DNA of 64,000 nt. It comes from Dactylonectria macrodidyma (taxonomy: Eukaryota > Ascomycota > Sordariomycetes > Hypocreales > Nectriaceae). The stretch covers positions 2,203,911-2,267,910 of the forward strand of contig JAGMUV010000009.1 in assembly GCA_020744425.1 (NCBI GenBank). The letters run 5' to 3'. Below are positions 1-13,013 of this stretch, one piece after another. The number at the start of each line of letters is the position of its first letter. Position 1 is the stretch's first letter. Position numbers and translations under genes: made by a program. The notes under the pieces are model-generated. The model did no database searches and had not been told where the DNA came from. It was given only the letters and a program-made list of their open reading frames with translations.

Positions 1-3000
1 AGACGGCGAGTCCCTCGAAGGGGGTGCTGACCTTGCACTTGCGGCATCGCAGCGAGAGGCGTGTACACTCGGCAAAGCGAACGTCATCCGGGATCTGGGA
101 GTCGAGAGGGTGAATTTCGAGGTCGTTGCTAGAGCCGTTTTGCTGGTTCTGGAACGAGCTGTACCGGCGAATATCTAGACCGAGCTGCTCTGCCAGTTGC
201 GAAGTCGAAGTTCCGACAATGTTGGCGCAGAGACGCTCCACGGGAGGGAAAATTTGCTTGCCAATGTACCACTCGACGTCGGGGATAAGGCTGGGGTCCG
301 ACTTGAGATCTGCAGGGGCATATGCTCGCTTGGGGGCAGGCTCAGAGCTCGTGCCGTCGCCAGTGATGACGTACGAGATGACATCGCCCTTGCGAACCGT
401 CTTGCTGCGAGCCATCTCCCTGAGCGCCACTTGCACCTGGGGCATCGAGTCGGCGTTGGGATACTCGCCGGGGGCCTTTCCGAGTTGAGTGAAGATGATG
501 TACTTGGACGTTGGAATCGCCTGCTCGCGCATCTTGCCCGCAATCTCCCGCAGGTACTCGTGGATACGCGCCACTGACACTTCCGTGTCATCTCCAGACA
601 GAATCTCGTCGAGGAGTTGCTTGGAGATTTCCTTGGACAAAGCGCAGTACTCTCGACGCTTCATATCCAGGCCCTTGACCTCCATCTTCTCCACGTACTT
701 CCCGTCCTTCTCCACAAGGTTGATGGCGGCATATTTCTTCTTCGCCTGGAGTAAGATACGGCGGAAGATGTTGTCAATGTCAATCTCTAGCAGTTTGTAC
801 TGGTCGTTGACTGCTTTCTTGAACTCGTGTCCGACTCTGAGCGCATCGGAGATATTGTCCACATTGGCATTGATCATGACGGAGTCAGTGTCACCATAGA
901 TGACTTGAAGCGACTTGCTCTCGGCAAGCTCCTTAGTGCTGCGGAGAATCTCACGACCTTTGTAGGTCGTCAAGACAGCTAGAGGGCGAGCGTAGAAGCG
1001 AGATTTGGTGTAACCCAAGCATCCGTACATAGAATTGGCGGTAAGCTTCAGAGCTAACTGTTTGATATCCCAGGTGGCGAGTTGCTCAGGGGTAGCACTC
1101 TTATCCTTCATGAGGCTCTTGACTTGGCGACGCCGGCTAACAAGCGTAGCAATGAGCTTGGGAAGAATTCCCTGTTCTTGGTTTGTTGGGACTTCAGGGA
1201 CTGCGTCCTCATCCTCGGTCTAGGGTTAAGATTAGTCTTCGGGGTACATAACCAAACGGAAGTTGGTCTTACCAAGCCGGTTCTTTCCACAGTGGTGAAG
1301 CAAATATTGTACTCTTGAATAATGGACGGGTACAGAGAGTTGAAGTCCATGACGAGCACAAACTTGTCATACAAACCCTTCTCGGGCTCAAAGACGAGGC
1401 CACCCTTGTACTTGTCCTTCTTCTTGCCGTCTCCCCCCTCTGCCTCGCGCTGTTCCTCCTCGGCTTTTTGGCGGCCACGGAACGTCTGCTTGTCGGGGCA
1501 AATATACTTGTGGCGGTGGAAGTCGTGCAGCAGAATGTATTCGTTGCGCTCCGCTCGGGTTCCGGTGAGAGTTCTGGCCCAGGAATTCCCTGCCAGGTTC
1601 GTCAAGACTTTGGTCAGGGGCAGCATCTGAACGTTCAAGGCCAAAGCAGCAATGTAATGGGTATCGGCTTCCATATGCGTGACGTAGTCCATGAAACCTT
1701 GCTTTTCCTTAGCCCAGCTGGCCAACGCAGCCTCGTTGTCAATCTCGCGCCGGCGGTTATCACCTGGAAGGTAGAGACTGCACATCTCGGTCAAGCTCCA
1801 GGATTGACACTTGAACATGACTGACTTTCCAGCCTCGTTGGCTAGGTCGCAGAGCAAACGGCCGGCAATGACCTGACGCTCAGCGAAGACGTTTCCGCCC
1901 ATCTTGCCAATGGATGCTGGCCATTGTGTCCTGCGCATCCTGCCTAGCCGAGACCACATGTGGATCTTCTTTTCAAATAATCGGCTGAGAAGGACGCTGT
2001 AGTCAACACCTTCCAGTTGATGACCGAGTATAACATCTGGATCTGCAACATCCACCTGAGCCAGGAAGAAGCTCAACAAATCTGACTCTTGCTTCCTCAA
2101 AGCCACAAGGCCTTGGTTTTTTCTTTGCTTTACGAGCTGTTCAAATCCCAGAGGAAAGCCTTGTCCATGTGGCCGAATGACCGTGAAGCTTCGGCACGGT
2201 AATTTCTCAGCAGGAGTGGTGTCGTTGAGTGATACTTTTTCGTATACTCTGGCACTGATGGCCAGGATCTCCTGCTTGTTCTCTTTTGCGTTGAAAGCAG
2301 TTCTCAGGGCGACGCTCATAAGAGTCAAAGGGGGTGCATCAATATTTTCGGAGTCAGGCAATGTAGAGATCATGTTGGGATGCTCAGCCAGCACCTCGAG
2401 CTTGCAGTGGGAGGCGTTCTTGATGCTGCCAAAGTCGGCATCCTCAAGTTTTAGCCAGCAGGGGCCCATAATGTTCTTCCAGAGGACAAATTGTTCGAAC
2501 AGACTGGTATTGGTACCGAAGACATGGGAATATGTCTCCCCGGGGGCGGCTGCATCGACTTGCGGCTCTGTGAGAATCGTTAGTGGACATTCAAAAGGGA
2601 AGAACCGATTTCTAGGTAACGTACTGGTGTATGGGTAGAGGAGTTTCATGTACTGAGCCTCCTTGGGGACGTCTGGCAGTTCAAAGGCATACTTCCGCGT
2701 GCAGGCTTTGATCTTGTACATGCCCACCTTCATCTTGGTCATCATTTCGTCGACCTCATCGTAAACATTCGCCATCTCGACTTCTTCACCAGAGTCTTCG
2801 CCATCACGCACTCGATTATGGCGGGGCAAGAAGAACAACTTCCTTAGGATGTTGTCAACCTTGACAAAGCAGCTGACATAGGCTCCTGTTTTCTTGTTAA
2901 GGATCTTGCCAAACAAGCAGAGGCTGCCATTGATTTCCGTGTAGTCAGTCCAGAAGAAGTTGAGGCTTCCATCCTCTTCAATAGCATCCTTATGATCAAT

Positions 3001-4106
3001 CTTGCCGATGCCCCTCGATTCCGTGGGCGAGCTAGAGACTACGTTGAGTCGCTCAGTGAGAGCATTCCAAGAAGAAGAGTCTACGGCGGCGCCAGGGGCC
3101 TTGACTGGCGAGGAACTCGCGGGAATAGGATCCTCTTCCTTCTTGAGGAGTCTGTTGATCGGCCGAGAGCTTGTCATGTTGACGGTAGCTGTGTTGATGG
3201 CACCCGCGTGGGCTACTTCCATCATGTCCTCGTCGTCGTCGTCTTTAGGTTCTTGTTTTATAAGACCTTTTCGATGAGCAACCTTGGCGGCTGGAGAGGA
3301 GGGAGCCGGATCGCTCATGGGAACGTCGGCGTTGTTTAGAGGCTCTTCGTCGAAATGAGGAGCGAAGCCGTCGTCACTGTCAATGTTTACGGGTGGAGGA
3401 GACGGTAACCGAGTATCGAGCAGCTTCTTCTTCTTCGAAATTGGCTCGGGAGCGGGCGACAAGTTTCTAAATTTGCGACGCTCGCCAGATCTCTCGATTC
3501 TCGACACCCGAGGGGCGGGGGCGGGGATATTGGTGTCGACTTCACCGAGCAGGTCGGCAAGGAAGTCGTCGTCAGCTTTCGTTTTCACGACCTACGACGG
3601 CGAATTCAGCTAACAGTTTCGGAAGAGCGTAGATGAAATTTTTCCTACCTTGAGCTTGGTTTGCGCCTTGCCAGCGCCCTTCGTGAAATACTCGCTGATG
3701 TCTTTGTCGTTGGCATCTCGTTTGGCTTGCTCGTCCAGGCGGCTCTTCTTGGCTGTGCCGATAGTTAGCGAGGTTGAGAGTCTGCAGCTGTAGACTGTAG
3801 TAGAAACTAACCGGTTTTGCTTGGTCGACCTCGGACAACTCTGGTATCTTCCTCGCTGTCGTCTTCATAAGTCTGAACACGATCCCACTCTTCACGACCA
3901 TCGTCGGCATAGCCCTCGCCATTGTCATCGACTACAAAGTCGTCCTCATCGAGTCGGTCACGGACAATCTTCTTGTATCCGGCCTCGTCGACCTCATCAT
4001 ACAAATTCGAGACTTCATCGACCTTGTAGGTGTCAAAGGCCTTCTTGCCAGACTGGCGAAGAGCACGGAGCTCGGCGAGCTTGGCCCGGTGGTTGGGCTT
4101 CGACAT
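1..4106 (-). CDS. POL1: DNA polymerase alpha catalytic subunit, 3' end beyond window
   Basis: Family B polymerase of the primase-polymerase alpha complex, which extends RNA primers at replication initiation in the nucleus. Exons read on the minus strand: 4106-3812, 3752-3649, 3591-1273 and 1219 to the window edge; all joins keep frame. The N-terminus has the conserved acidic pol-alpha start (RLDEDDFVVDD around residue 60). The region II motif DFNSLYPS lies near residue 882 at the end of exon 3. Exon 4 carries the Kx3NSxYG-type motif (ANSMYGCLGY) and region I YGDTDS, then runs into the first CxxC (CRKC) of the C-terminal zinc module, where the window stops. The start at 4106 is chosen because the conserved N-terminus begins there; the frame is open further upstream but reads as leader. 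Only the extreme C-terminus (rest of the zinc and B-subunit-binding domain) is missing. Identity is very secure. Confidence 0.97.
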
Positions 4107-6991
4107 TGCGGCGTTTAGCTCAGTATGATCCCATATCAAGCGTGTGCGTCGTTGCAAGAGTTGGATGTATTTGTTCGACGTCGTCAAATTTGGTCGGGTT
4201 GGCGGGTGGATGAATGGCAGACGGCGATAGCGTCGAGCACGGAGGTACGTGGTAAAGAAAAGTGGCCAAGCGGGACGCGTCGGCGCGTTCTGGCTGTCGC
4301 GTTTTCGTGTCACAGGTGGGGGCCTTCTAAAGTGCTTATTGCGCCCCCTGCCGCGGCTCGCGTTACCTACCTTACCTGAGGGGTGACAATTACTCGAGAA
4401 ACTTTGGCCAATGAGTGTCCGTCCACAGTAAGCAAAGTGTCCCAGTGCACAATTCCATTATACATTCAAGACTTGGCGCTCTAGAAATCACCTCACCTTA
4501 AAACGGTACCAAGAGGAGGGGCGCTCCTTGGAAACCCTCAACTGAGGCATCTAAGCCGACGCCTCGATAACATTAAACTCCGGCCAATTTGAGACACAGA
4601 AACAGAACATCCATGGCCCAATTTTAAGTATTGCCATTGAAGCGAGTAATCGGGACTGCTTTATCGGAAACACGAGCATGGCGGCTGCGGGGATGGCTAA
4701 GAGAATGCCAGAAGAAAAAGCATGCACGGAGAGATCAGCATCACGAATTGGTATCCCTTTGACTGTGGTAAGACTGCACTTGACCCATAGTCCCCACAGA
4801 GGCCCGGGACATCAACGGTACGCTTTGCGACTTCAAAAAGCTATATAGTCATAGGATGACTTATGTACTATGATGTAGATCCCTCAAAGTCGTGACTTCT
4901 GGCGCCATATAAAATATGTGGGATCCTATGTACCTCAGCTTTCGCACTTTTTTCGTTGGTTCGAATCCCTGCTACTAGCGTAAGTGTAGCCTTACGACAG
5001 TCAAAGGGATATACCTCTTTCTCCACTTCGTCCCGATTCGTAAGGCCTGACAGCGGGTGTAGTCGCCAATTGGGCACGAACGAATGTTCAAGCATGCGTT
5101 TCCTGTGGTAGCGGATCCCAAAGACAGCAGGCCAGTGTCCAAACCTGTGTAGGTTCTGCGAGGCACAAGCTAGGCCCGCCGGACTGTCCCTTGCTGGATG
5201 ACCAAGTCTGGCAGGGATGATCGCAACCCTTGCTGGCTCCACTATGCGTCGAGTACATAATCTAGTGTCTCCTCCCTCTCCAAAGTGCAACCTTTCGATT
5301 CAGTCTCGATTTCTCCAACGCTCTTCGACATCTCCCTCACGCCAATAAGACTCAGACAGAACAACGGTCTTTCAAACATGCACAAAAGCATAACTTCCTG
5401 TTATGCTTCCTATGGTCATAACAAGACCAACCCGGATTGGTGTAATGGTAACATGGCGGCTGACACACAGGAACGTCGGCTGACTGAACTGTGCCTTCTG
5501 GGGATTGTCCATCCGGGTTCGATTCCTGAGTCCGGGTATTTTTTTTTTCCTTTTGGGTTCGCTATTTTTATACTTTAATATTTTCTATCTCACTTTTGCT
5601 GCCTTGCTTGTCCCTCGGAGTATACCTACCTAGTCGCTTTTGCTGTTCTTTTCTATGTACTTAATGAGAAGGAAGTAACAGTTGGTACTAAATTAATGTG
5701 GAACCTTAGTTATGTGTTATAGATAGTTTGGGGCCTTGTCTCTATTGATAAATGTAATAGACCTATAGTTAAAACCGCTATATTAAAAGTTAGAAAAGGC
5801 AATTAAGACTTTTATATGCATATCTCTTAAAACCAGCTACTGAGTACAAATGTTAAAGTAAAGGAACTAAACCAGTATGGAACTCGCCTTTTGTTAATAG
5901 TAACCTCTCTACTGTTAACTGTAACTTCCACACCGTTAAACTCGCCCAGAACCATAGCAGTACGGATATTTTTGGCCTAATACTATACATTGGCAAGTGT
6001 TGAAGCTGGTGCCTGGTTCTCAAATAGCGGCAGCCTAAACAAAGCGCACCTAGACTACTAACATGTCTTGCTACCTGGAAGAATTTTTGCCTAGTGGCAA
6101 TTTTTGCGTAGTGGAGAGTCATTAGAAACAAGTACGCAGGGACAGGACAGTAAATCAATGTTTGAAGACCTACTAAGGAGAAGGTAGGTATGCCCAGCTA
6201 GCCAGAAGCTACGTCCGTGAGCTACACAATTATCTTAGTTTCTTTTCCCACATCGGCTAAAACTAAGAAATTGTCTGTCTTTCGAGCGAATTGGCCTCCG
6301 ATACGAAGGACGTTGTAAATAAGTGGAACGAGGACAAATGCAGGGTGAGAAACATGTACTGTTTTCCAAAACTTGAACAAGAAGAGGGAATCGGCAATCA
6401 CGGCAATGGGTCCTCAACTACCTACATTAGAATACTTGTAGTTACGAACTCGGGATCGCATAGTCGACCGAGGGTCGGACTAGGTGTGGCCTGCTACTAA
6501 CTGTGATTGATGATTGTAGGTGGTCTGTCGGGGCTGCGACGGCGTAACTACCCCGCCAATCCCGAGAGTAGCCCACAACCTCCCACCACGAATTCCTACT
6601 CGCCCACCATTGTGGCCCCGAGAATCTGCCGATGCCGCAGGAATTGCTGTCCACTTTCACGAGCAGCTCCTCGCCAAAATAGTTGCTGTCGGGCTGTAAA
6701 CACCATCAGCCTATAGCGTCTTGGTCGTGGAAGCCAACCCTTTGTCCTTCATTCTCCTCCGCCTCCCCCCGACGGTGAGGTCTGTTCGACTAACCCAGCC
6801 AAAGCTCGCCTCTCTCGGCCTGGCCCGCACACCTCCACCACCCCTCCCTCCCACTTTACTTACGTCCGGCGTGTGGCCGCCCCAACAGCTTGTCGTCGAA
6901 TCCTCTACACGCCTAGAGTGTTCTTCGTTTCCGTCCCAATCCCTCCGAATAACCGCATCTATCGATTCCGTCTCGCCTATCGCCATTCACG
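4107..6991. other. Intergenic spacer with tRNA-like unit
   Basis: Divergent spacer of 2.9 kb between POL1 and NAA15. It holds no convincing protein gene; the open frames here have no recognisable domain. The one structured element is the tRNA-like unit near 5.43-5.54 kb. Roughly 5.57-6.2 kb is more AT-rich than its surroundings and may be a lightly mutated repeat remnant, which is a guess from composition only. The last few hundred bases should contain the NAA15 promoter and leader. Confidence 0.6.
5431..5538 (+). tRNA. tRNA-like Pol III unit, isotype unresolved
   Basis: The sequence shows a 7-bp acceptor stem (5431-5437 with 5531-5537, one wobble), a D-arm with 4-bp stem GTGT/ACAT around an AATGGTA loop, an A-box-like element and a perfect B-box (GGTTCGATTCC, 5516-5526). 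A run of Ts starting within two bases of the 3' end matches a Pol III terminator. The 108-nt length is about 35 nt more than a standard tRNA, which would fit an intron after position 37. However, I cannot build a clean anticodon stem with U33, and the T-stem has one mismatch. It may be an intron-containing tRNA, a decayed tRNA or a tRNA-derived short element. Confidence 0.5.
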
Positions 6992-9283
6992 ATGCCGCAA
7001 CCGCTCGCCTCGAAAGAGGCGTCCCTCTTTCGCTCCGTCATCCGCAGTTATGAGGACAAGCAGTACAAGAGGGGACTCAAGTCCGCAGAGCTCATCCTCA
7101 AGAAGAACCCCAAACATGGCGATACCACTGCCATGAAGGCCCTGATCTTGAATGCTCAGGGCAAGACCGAGGAGGCCTTCGCCCTTGGAAAGGAGGCTCT
7201 GACCATGGACATGAAGTCGCACATCTGCTGGCACGTGTACGGCTTGCTGTACCGAGCGAACAAGAACTTTGAGGAGGCAATCAAGGCATACAAGTTTGCT
7301 CTGCGCCTTGAACCCGACTCGGCGCAGATTCAACGTGATCTTGCCATCTTGCAGGTTCAAATGCGTGACTATCAAGGCTATATCCAAAGTCGGACGGCTA
7401 TGCTCCAGGCACGGCCGCAACTGCGTCAGAGTTGGACCGCCCTCGCCATTGCTCACCACATTTCTGGCAATCTACAAGAGGCCGAGAACGTCCTGACAAC
7501 TTACGAGGGCACCCTCAAAGGCACCCCGTCTCGCAACGACTTTGAGCACTCCGAATCTATCATGTACAAGAACTCGCTTATTGCTGAGCAAGGAGACTAT
7601 CAGCGGGCACTGGAACACCTGAACACTGCGGCCAAGTATAACCTTGACCGGTTAGCTGTCATGGAAGCTCGGGCTGAGTATCTTGCCAAGTTGGAGAGGA
7701 ACGAGGAAGCAGCAACTGCGTACAGGGCATTGCTAGACCGTAACTCAGAACGTGCCTCTTATTACGATGGCCTTCTCAAGGTTCTCGACGTCCCTGAGGG
7801 AGATCTCAAGGCCCGCAAGGCTGTCTACGATGAGTATGCAGCCAAGTATCCTAGGTGTGACGCCGCGAAGCGTCTACCCCTGGACTTCCTTACAGGTGAG
7901 CCGGTGCGTCATTCCACTGCTGGCCATGCCGTCTAACTCAGCTATACAGGTGACGACTTTGAGGAAGCAGCTGAGTCATACTTGACACTGATGCTCAATA
8001 AGGGCGTCCCCTCCACATTCGCCAACTTGAAGCATCTCTACTCTGACTCGTTCAAGAAAGAGACCCTGGCTGAGCTGGCCGAGGAGTACTTGGAGTCTCA
8101 AGATGCTGATGCCTCGAGTAAGGATAAGGGAGAGGCAGCAGCGCTCTACTACCTGGCCCAGCACCATAACTACCACTTGAGCCGGGACTTGGCCAAGGCA
8201 ATGGAGTACATTGGCAAAGCCATTGAGAAGGACCCCAAGAGCGTCGACTTCCACATGACCAAGGCTCGAATTCTAAAGCATAGCGGAAATGTGAAGGAAG
8301 CTTCCGAGACGATGGACCTTGCTAGAAAATTAGATCTCAAGGATCGATACATCAACACCAAGGCCGCCAAATATCAGCTTCGAAATGACGAGAATGACAA
8401 GGCCTTGAAGACTGTTGGGCTCTTCACCCGTGCAGATACAGTTGGAGGACCGTTCGCAGACCTTTTGGATATGCAATGTATTTGGTACTTGACTGAAGAC
8501 GGAGAGTCATACGCGCGACAGGACAACACTGGGCTCGCTCTCAAGCGATTCCTCGCTGTGACCAACATCTTTGATGTCTGGCAGGAGGATCAGTTTGACT
8601 TCCACAGTTTCTCTCTGAGGAAGGGCCAGATCCGAGCCTACATCGACATGATCCGATGGGAGGACCATTTGCGAGACCACCCCTTCTTCTCGCGAGCCGC
8701 CCTTGGTGCCGTCGCTATATACCTCAAGTTGGCCGAGAAGCCGTCAGCCAATGGGGTCAATGGTACGGAGAGCGAGGAGGCCGGTGATACCCTAGCTAAG
8801 AAGAAAGCCGCCAAGAAGGCCAAGAAGGACCTACAACGTCTGGAACGTGAGGCCATCGAGAAGCAGGCTAAGCAGGACCCTAACAAGGCCAGCAAGGATG
8901 GAGAAGCGAAGAAGAAGGACGAAGATCCTCTCGGTCTCAAGCTGGCTGCCACAAGCGATCCCCTTGGAGAGGCAATGAAGCTCATCACCCACCTGCTTCA
9001 GTTTAGTCCCAAGACGATTGAGGCTCAGCTCACCGGCTTCGAAGTATACATGCGTCGCAGTAAGTTGAACCACGATGTTCCATAGACCTCGTCACTAACC
9101 AAGTTTACCTCTACAGAGAAGTACGTCCTTGCACTTGGCTGCCTTAAAGCTGCGCTAGTTCTTGATGCCAAGTCGGCCAAGGTGCAAGACCAGTCCGCCG
9201 AGTTCAAGAAGCTGCTGAGCAGCGCATCCGATATTTCGCCAAAGGTTCTAGAGGTACTTGAAGCCGAATTTGATGCCAATTAG
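6992..9283 (+). CDS. NAA15 (NAT1): NatA N-terminal acetyltransferase auxiliary subunit
   Basis: Scaffold of the NatA complex, which binds the catalytic Naa10 subunit and the ribosome and acetylates nascent N-termini co-translationally. Exons 6992-7895, 7950-9059 and 9117-9283 give a 726-residue protein; joins are in frame and a CTAAC branch site precedes the first acceptor. The protein is built of helical TPR-type repeats throughout. The N-terminus begins MPQPL and passes directly into the first repeats, including the YKRGLKSAELIL helix typical of Nat1/NARP1. A lysine-rich stretch (KKKAAKKAKKDLQ, about residue 575-590) lies before the C-terminal repeats, as in family members. The length is slightly shorter than animal NAA15 (about 860) and normal for fungi. 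It stands alone, 2.9 kb from POL1. Confidence 0.95.
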
Positions 9284-10612
9284 GCTAGCCGTCGGAGAAA
9301 AAAAGCATTTGTGACGTTCAAAAGGTGGAGGTCTTTTCGGGTAGTTGAAGGGAGCCACCTAAGAACGTGACTTCTTTGAGAGACTGCTATAATCAGGTGG
9401 TGATCATGACAGGAGGCGGCATATGAAGATATAGTATCAGTGCCACATACCCCCAGATGATGAGGAGGGACTGGATGAAGCTGGACAGGGAGAGCCAGAG
9501 TACAAGTAGAGGTGCGGGTTCTAGATCGGGTGGCAGGCTGGCGCATGAATTACCCCGAGGACGTGATTTGGAGTTTTGGGGGCGTGTGAAAAAAGTCGAA
9601 CACCCTTTAGAACAAAAGCACATCTATTTTGGTTTTCAACTGAGAGGGGCAGGTTGAAGCAGAGACAGTGTATAAGTGTATGTGTGTGAAGAGACTAGGT
9701 ACATGTTCAATGTTCAATGTGAAATATAAAATGTGAGAAGGCCTCGGTTGGCACGTGTTTGTGCAATTTGGTTGTGTTGTCGGATTCAACGTTTTGGGCA
9801 ACTGGCAGGGACGAAGATTGGTGAGCATAGCAAGACGAGAGAAATTTCAATTTCACCTTGTATCTCCATGTTTCTGACCTCGATGCTTGCCTACTTATGC
9901 ATGCATACTCATCCACCTGCGGTGTTAAGACAATAAAAGCACGCTGTGAACTGATGAATGGCAACTCAGCACAGGCGCGTCTTCCGAATCAGGTGCTGAA
10001 GAATGCCACTTGGTGTGCTGATGGCATGTAGCTGTAAGCACCCTACTTCGTACTCCGTAATACCTAGGTAAGTACCGCAAAGTGGTCCGCGGGGACCCGA
10101 GGCACTATTATTGGCAGCCTTGGGTGGGTGGCTTTCTACATTTATTAGGAGATCCAATCTCGGAACGGCGCCCCGCGGACACCCACCTGCGCCAGCCCTG
10201 CCCGCCGTGATTAGCGATAGCCCGCTCCAAAACATCACTCGCTCACTGCATCCTCGACTACGCATCGACTTTTCTTCCTTCTAAACCTGAGCTTTTGCGC
10301 TTCTCCGTGCGCAACGTGCTTCTCATTAGCTTGTTCGCTTCTGACTGCCAGGGTCACTCGTTCTTCTGGCATCGTTCCGCATCCGCTTCTCTAGTCTTGC
10401 ACGCGCACTCCGCGACTTCCGCCGCAGACTCGACGCTCACGCACGTAATAGTTAGGGGATCCTTGATGCTGAGCTTACCTCAGACTTCAGACCCCAGCCG
10501 GCCCCAAGCTCCCTCGCTTGAAGATAGGGGCACGGCAACTTATCACTTTGCTTGCGCTGCCACCATCATTACCACTTTTAGTTGACTCATCCCCTCTTGA
10601 AACTACATTCCA
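9284..10612. other. Intergenic spacer, NAA15 to sphingoid-base kinase
   Basis: It should hold the 3' UTR of NAA15 and the promoter and leader of the next gene. A CCTAGGTA-type palindromic motif occurs at 10061-10076. The stretch from about 10.25 to 10.61 kb is pyrimidine-rich, as expected of a fungal leader. No supported gene was seen. Confidence 0.6.
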
Positions 10613-12328
10613 ATGGCAAGCGACCTAACCATGGACGACGGAGTTGGCATGCGACTCGACCTCGAGGCGAAGAAGACGCTTACTATTGGCACTGACAACC
10701 TGGAGCTGCATGGTACGGAAGCCCCGGAGAGTGCCTCACAATGTGGGGAACTGCTTCTAACAATCACGAGCAGATCCTGTTGCACAGAAATCTGGCCGAA
10801 ACTCGTGCGCGCCTTTGTCCTCAGGTGAGATTTCCCTTGACAGACCTCAGTTCTCCGTGTTCGAGGCTTTGTAAGAAGGGCCCACAGCTCACCCGCCTCC
10901 AGGATCCGCGAAGCAGTTGATCCCCCTCTACAACGTCCTCTGGGCCGAAGTCTCCAATAATCGCATCACGGTGGACTTTGCCCTACACGCCTCCAAAACC
11001 AAGATCAAGGCCGACAAGTGGTCCATCCCTCTTGCACCTGTTGAGAGCGAAAGTCCCAATGGCACATCCGCCGAAACCTTCGTCTCCACTCTTCTAGCGA
11101 GAGCATATGGGGAGGCGATACCTCGCAAGCGTGCCTATGTCTTGATCAACCCTAATTCCGGTCCAGGAGGCGCCGTGCGACTATGGACAACCGAGGTGAA
11201 ACCCCTCTTCGACGCTGCGCGGATGGAGCTCGACGTAGTGACACTCACCCGCGGCGGCGAGGCGACAGAGCTAGCAGAGAAGGTCGACTTGAACAAGTAT
11301 GACACTATCATGGCGTGCTCAGGAGACGGAACGCCCTACGAAATCTTCAACGGCCTCGGAAAACGTCCTGACGCCGGCCACGCTCTCGCCTCTATGGCTG
11401 TCAGTCACATTCCTTGCGGCTCGGGAAATGCCTTCTCGTGCAACCTGTATGGTTCCCACCGCGCCTCCTTTGCCGCCCTAGCCATCATCAAGGGTATTGT
11501 GACACCAATGGACCTAGTATCTGTCACACAAGGAAACAATCGCATTCTCTCATTTCTGTCCCAAACTCTCGGAATCATTGCTGAGAGCGATCTTGGCACA
11601 GAACACCTTCGATGGATGGGTGCCGCTCGTTTCGAATATGGAATTATAACGCGCATGTTCAAGAAAACATGCTATCCCTGCGACTTGGCTGTCAAGGTAG
11701 AAATTGAGGAGAAATCGGATGTCAAGGCCCATTACAAACACCATGTCAGCAACACAAACCTCGCCAAGCTGGCCACGAACCCTAAGCCCACTGACTCCGG
11801 CTTGCCGAAACTGAAGTACGGAACCTCCGAAGACCCCCTTCCTGAGGGCTGGGAGCTTGTATCCTATGACAATATCGGTACATTTTATGTCGGCAACGTA
11901 AGTTTTCATTTCGCTTTTCATCTTTTTCATCTTCACCGAGACTTATCTGTTATCAACAGATGGCATACATGTCCCCCGATGCCAACTTCTTTACGGCCTC
12001 GCTCATTGCAGATGGGTGCATGGATTTTGTCACTATTGATGGCAATCTCCCACCACTCACAGCCCTCAAGGTCCTGTTGGATGTCGAGGCAGGTAAATCC
12101 TTCGACAATCCTCATGTAACTTACAAGAAGATCACAGCGTACCGAATAATTCCACGCAACCAGGATGATGGATACATTAGTATCGATGGTGAGAAGCTAC
12201 CCTTTGGGCCATTCCAGGCCGAGATCCACCCAGGACTAGGCCGAGTCATCTCCAAGGCTGGTAAATACGAGGGTGGAGGACCTGCCGACTGGGACAAGGT
12301 CACTGTGGCGGATCGCATTCATGCCTGA
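10613..12328 (+). CDS. LCB4: Sphingoid long-chain base kinase (LCB4/LCB5-type)
   Basis: Phosphorylates sphingoid bases (dihydrosphingosine, phytosphingosine) with ATP, feeding sphingolipid breakdown and stress signalling at membranes. Exons 10613-10712, 10774-10824, 10903-11897 and 11960-12328 give 504 residues. The diacylglycerol-kinase-type catalytic domain shows the C1 motif LINPNSGPGG (about 131-140), the C2 nucleotide-binding motif SGDGTPYEIFNG (about 190-201) and the C3 motif PCGSGNAFSCN soon after. C-terminal lipid-kinase blocks include YVGNMAYMSPD spanning the last intron and a TIDGNLPP block. Exon 2 is only 51 nt and the second acceptor is inferred from frame, so the N-terminal 50 residues are the least certain part. 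A ceramide kinase is the main alternative, but the fungal context favours LCB4/5. Confidence 0.9.
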
Positions 12329-13013
12329 AGCTGTGGCCAAGGGACCCAGAGGGGTCAGTATGAGGCGGAAGTCGGCAGAATCTGAGGGTTGAAGAGAAAA
12401 GGAGAAGCCGAAGAGATTGAGGACAGACGATGATACCCCATGATAAGAGGATGTGTGTGTATTTCTCTTCGATAATAATAACCTAACCTGGGAAATGCAG
12501 TGCTTAGAGAATGCTCATTACCTGGGTACCTGGGTAGTCAACTCTCAAAATTTGGATCGTTCATGGATACTCTCAGGCTGGTCCCATTGGTTAGGTAGGT
12601 ACTTGCCTGGGTTGAGCGACTCTGGAATGTGGCTTCCTCATGATGCATGTCAACAATTCCAATATGGCTGTAGGTATGCAGTTTCTTGTAGAAAAGGGGC
12701 GACACTGTGTCACAATGGCAACCAACCCAAATGGAGTAGATAATGGTGTAAGGAAGCATGGCGGGGTCTCATGGCTTAGAACAGGCAAGTCTAGGTGTGT
12801 TGGTAGGGGTTGCTAATCCGCGCCAATTTGCTACCCCACCATGACAACCTCCGCGACAGCCTCTAGAACAACCTCCATCAACATCTACCTATTCACCAGA
12901 CGGTATCTTTCCCACATCGGCCACACGCCAAGAGCCACAACGGGTGCAATAGGCAGAGCAGACCCCAACTCGAATGCGATTTAGCTCCCCTTGGGGCATG
13001 TGACCATCTCAAC
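12329..13013. other. Intergenic spacer
   Basis: Spacer of about 0.7 kb between tandem genes. It contains two TAGGTACC-type motifs (about 12519-12538 and 12589-12605). No gene was seen. Confidence 0.6.

Noticed and set aside
4955..4995. B-box-like GGTTCGAATCCC suggesting a second tRNA
   Set aside because: No A-box or acceptor stem at the right distance, the T-stem does not pair and a T-run lies upstream inside the would-be gene.
4868..5290. 140-codon minus-strand open frame
   Set aside because: No recognisable domain, no splice partners and only background length for this spacer.
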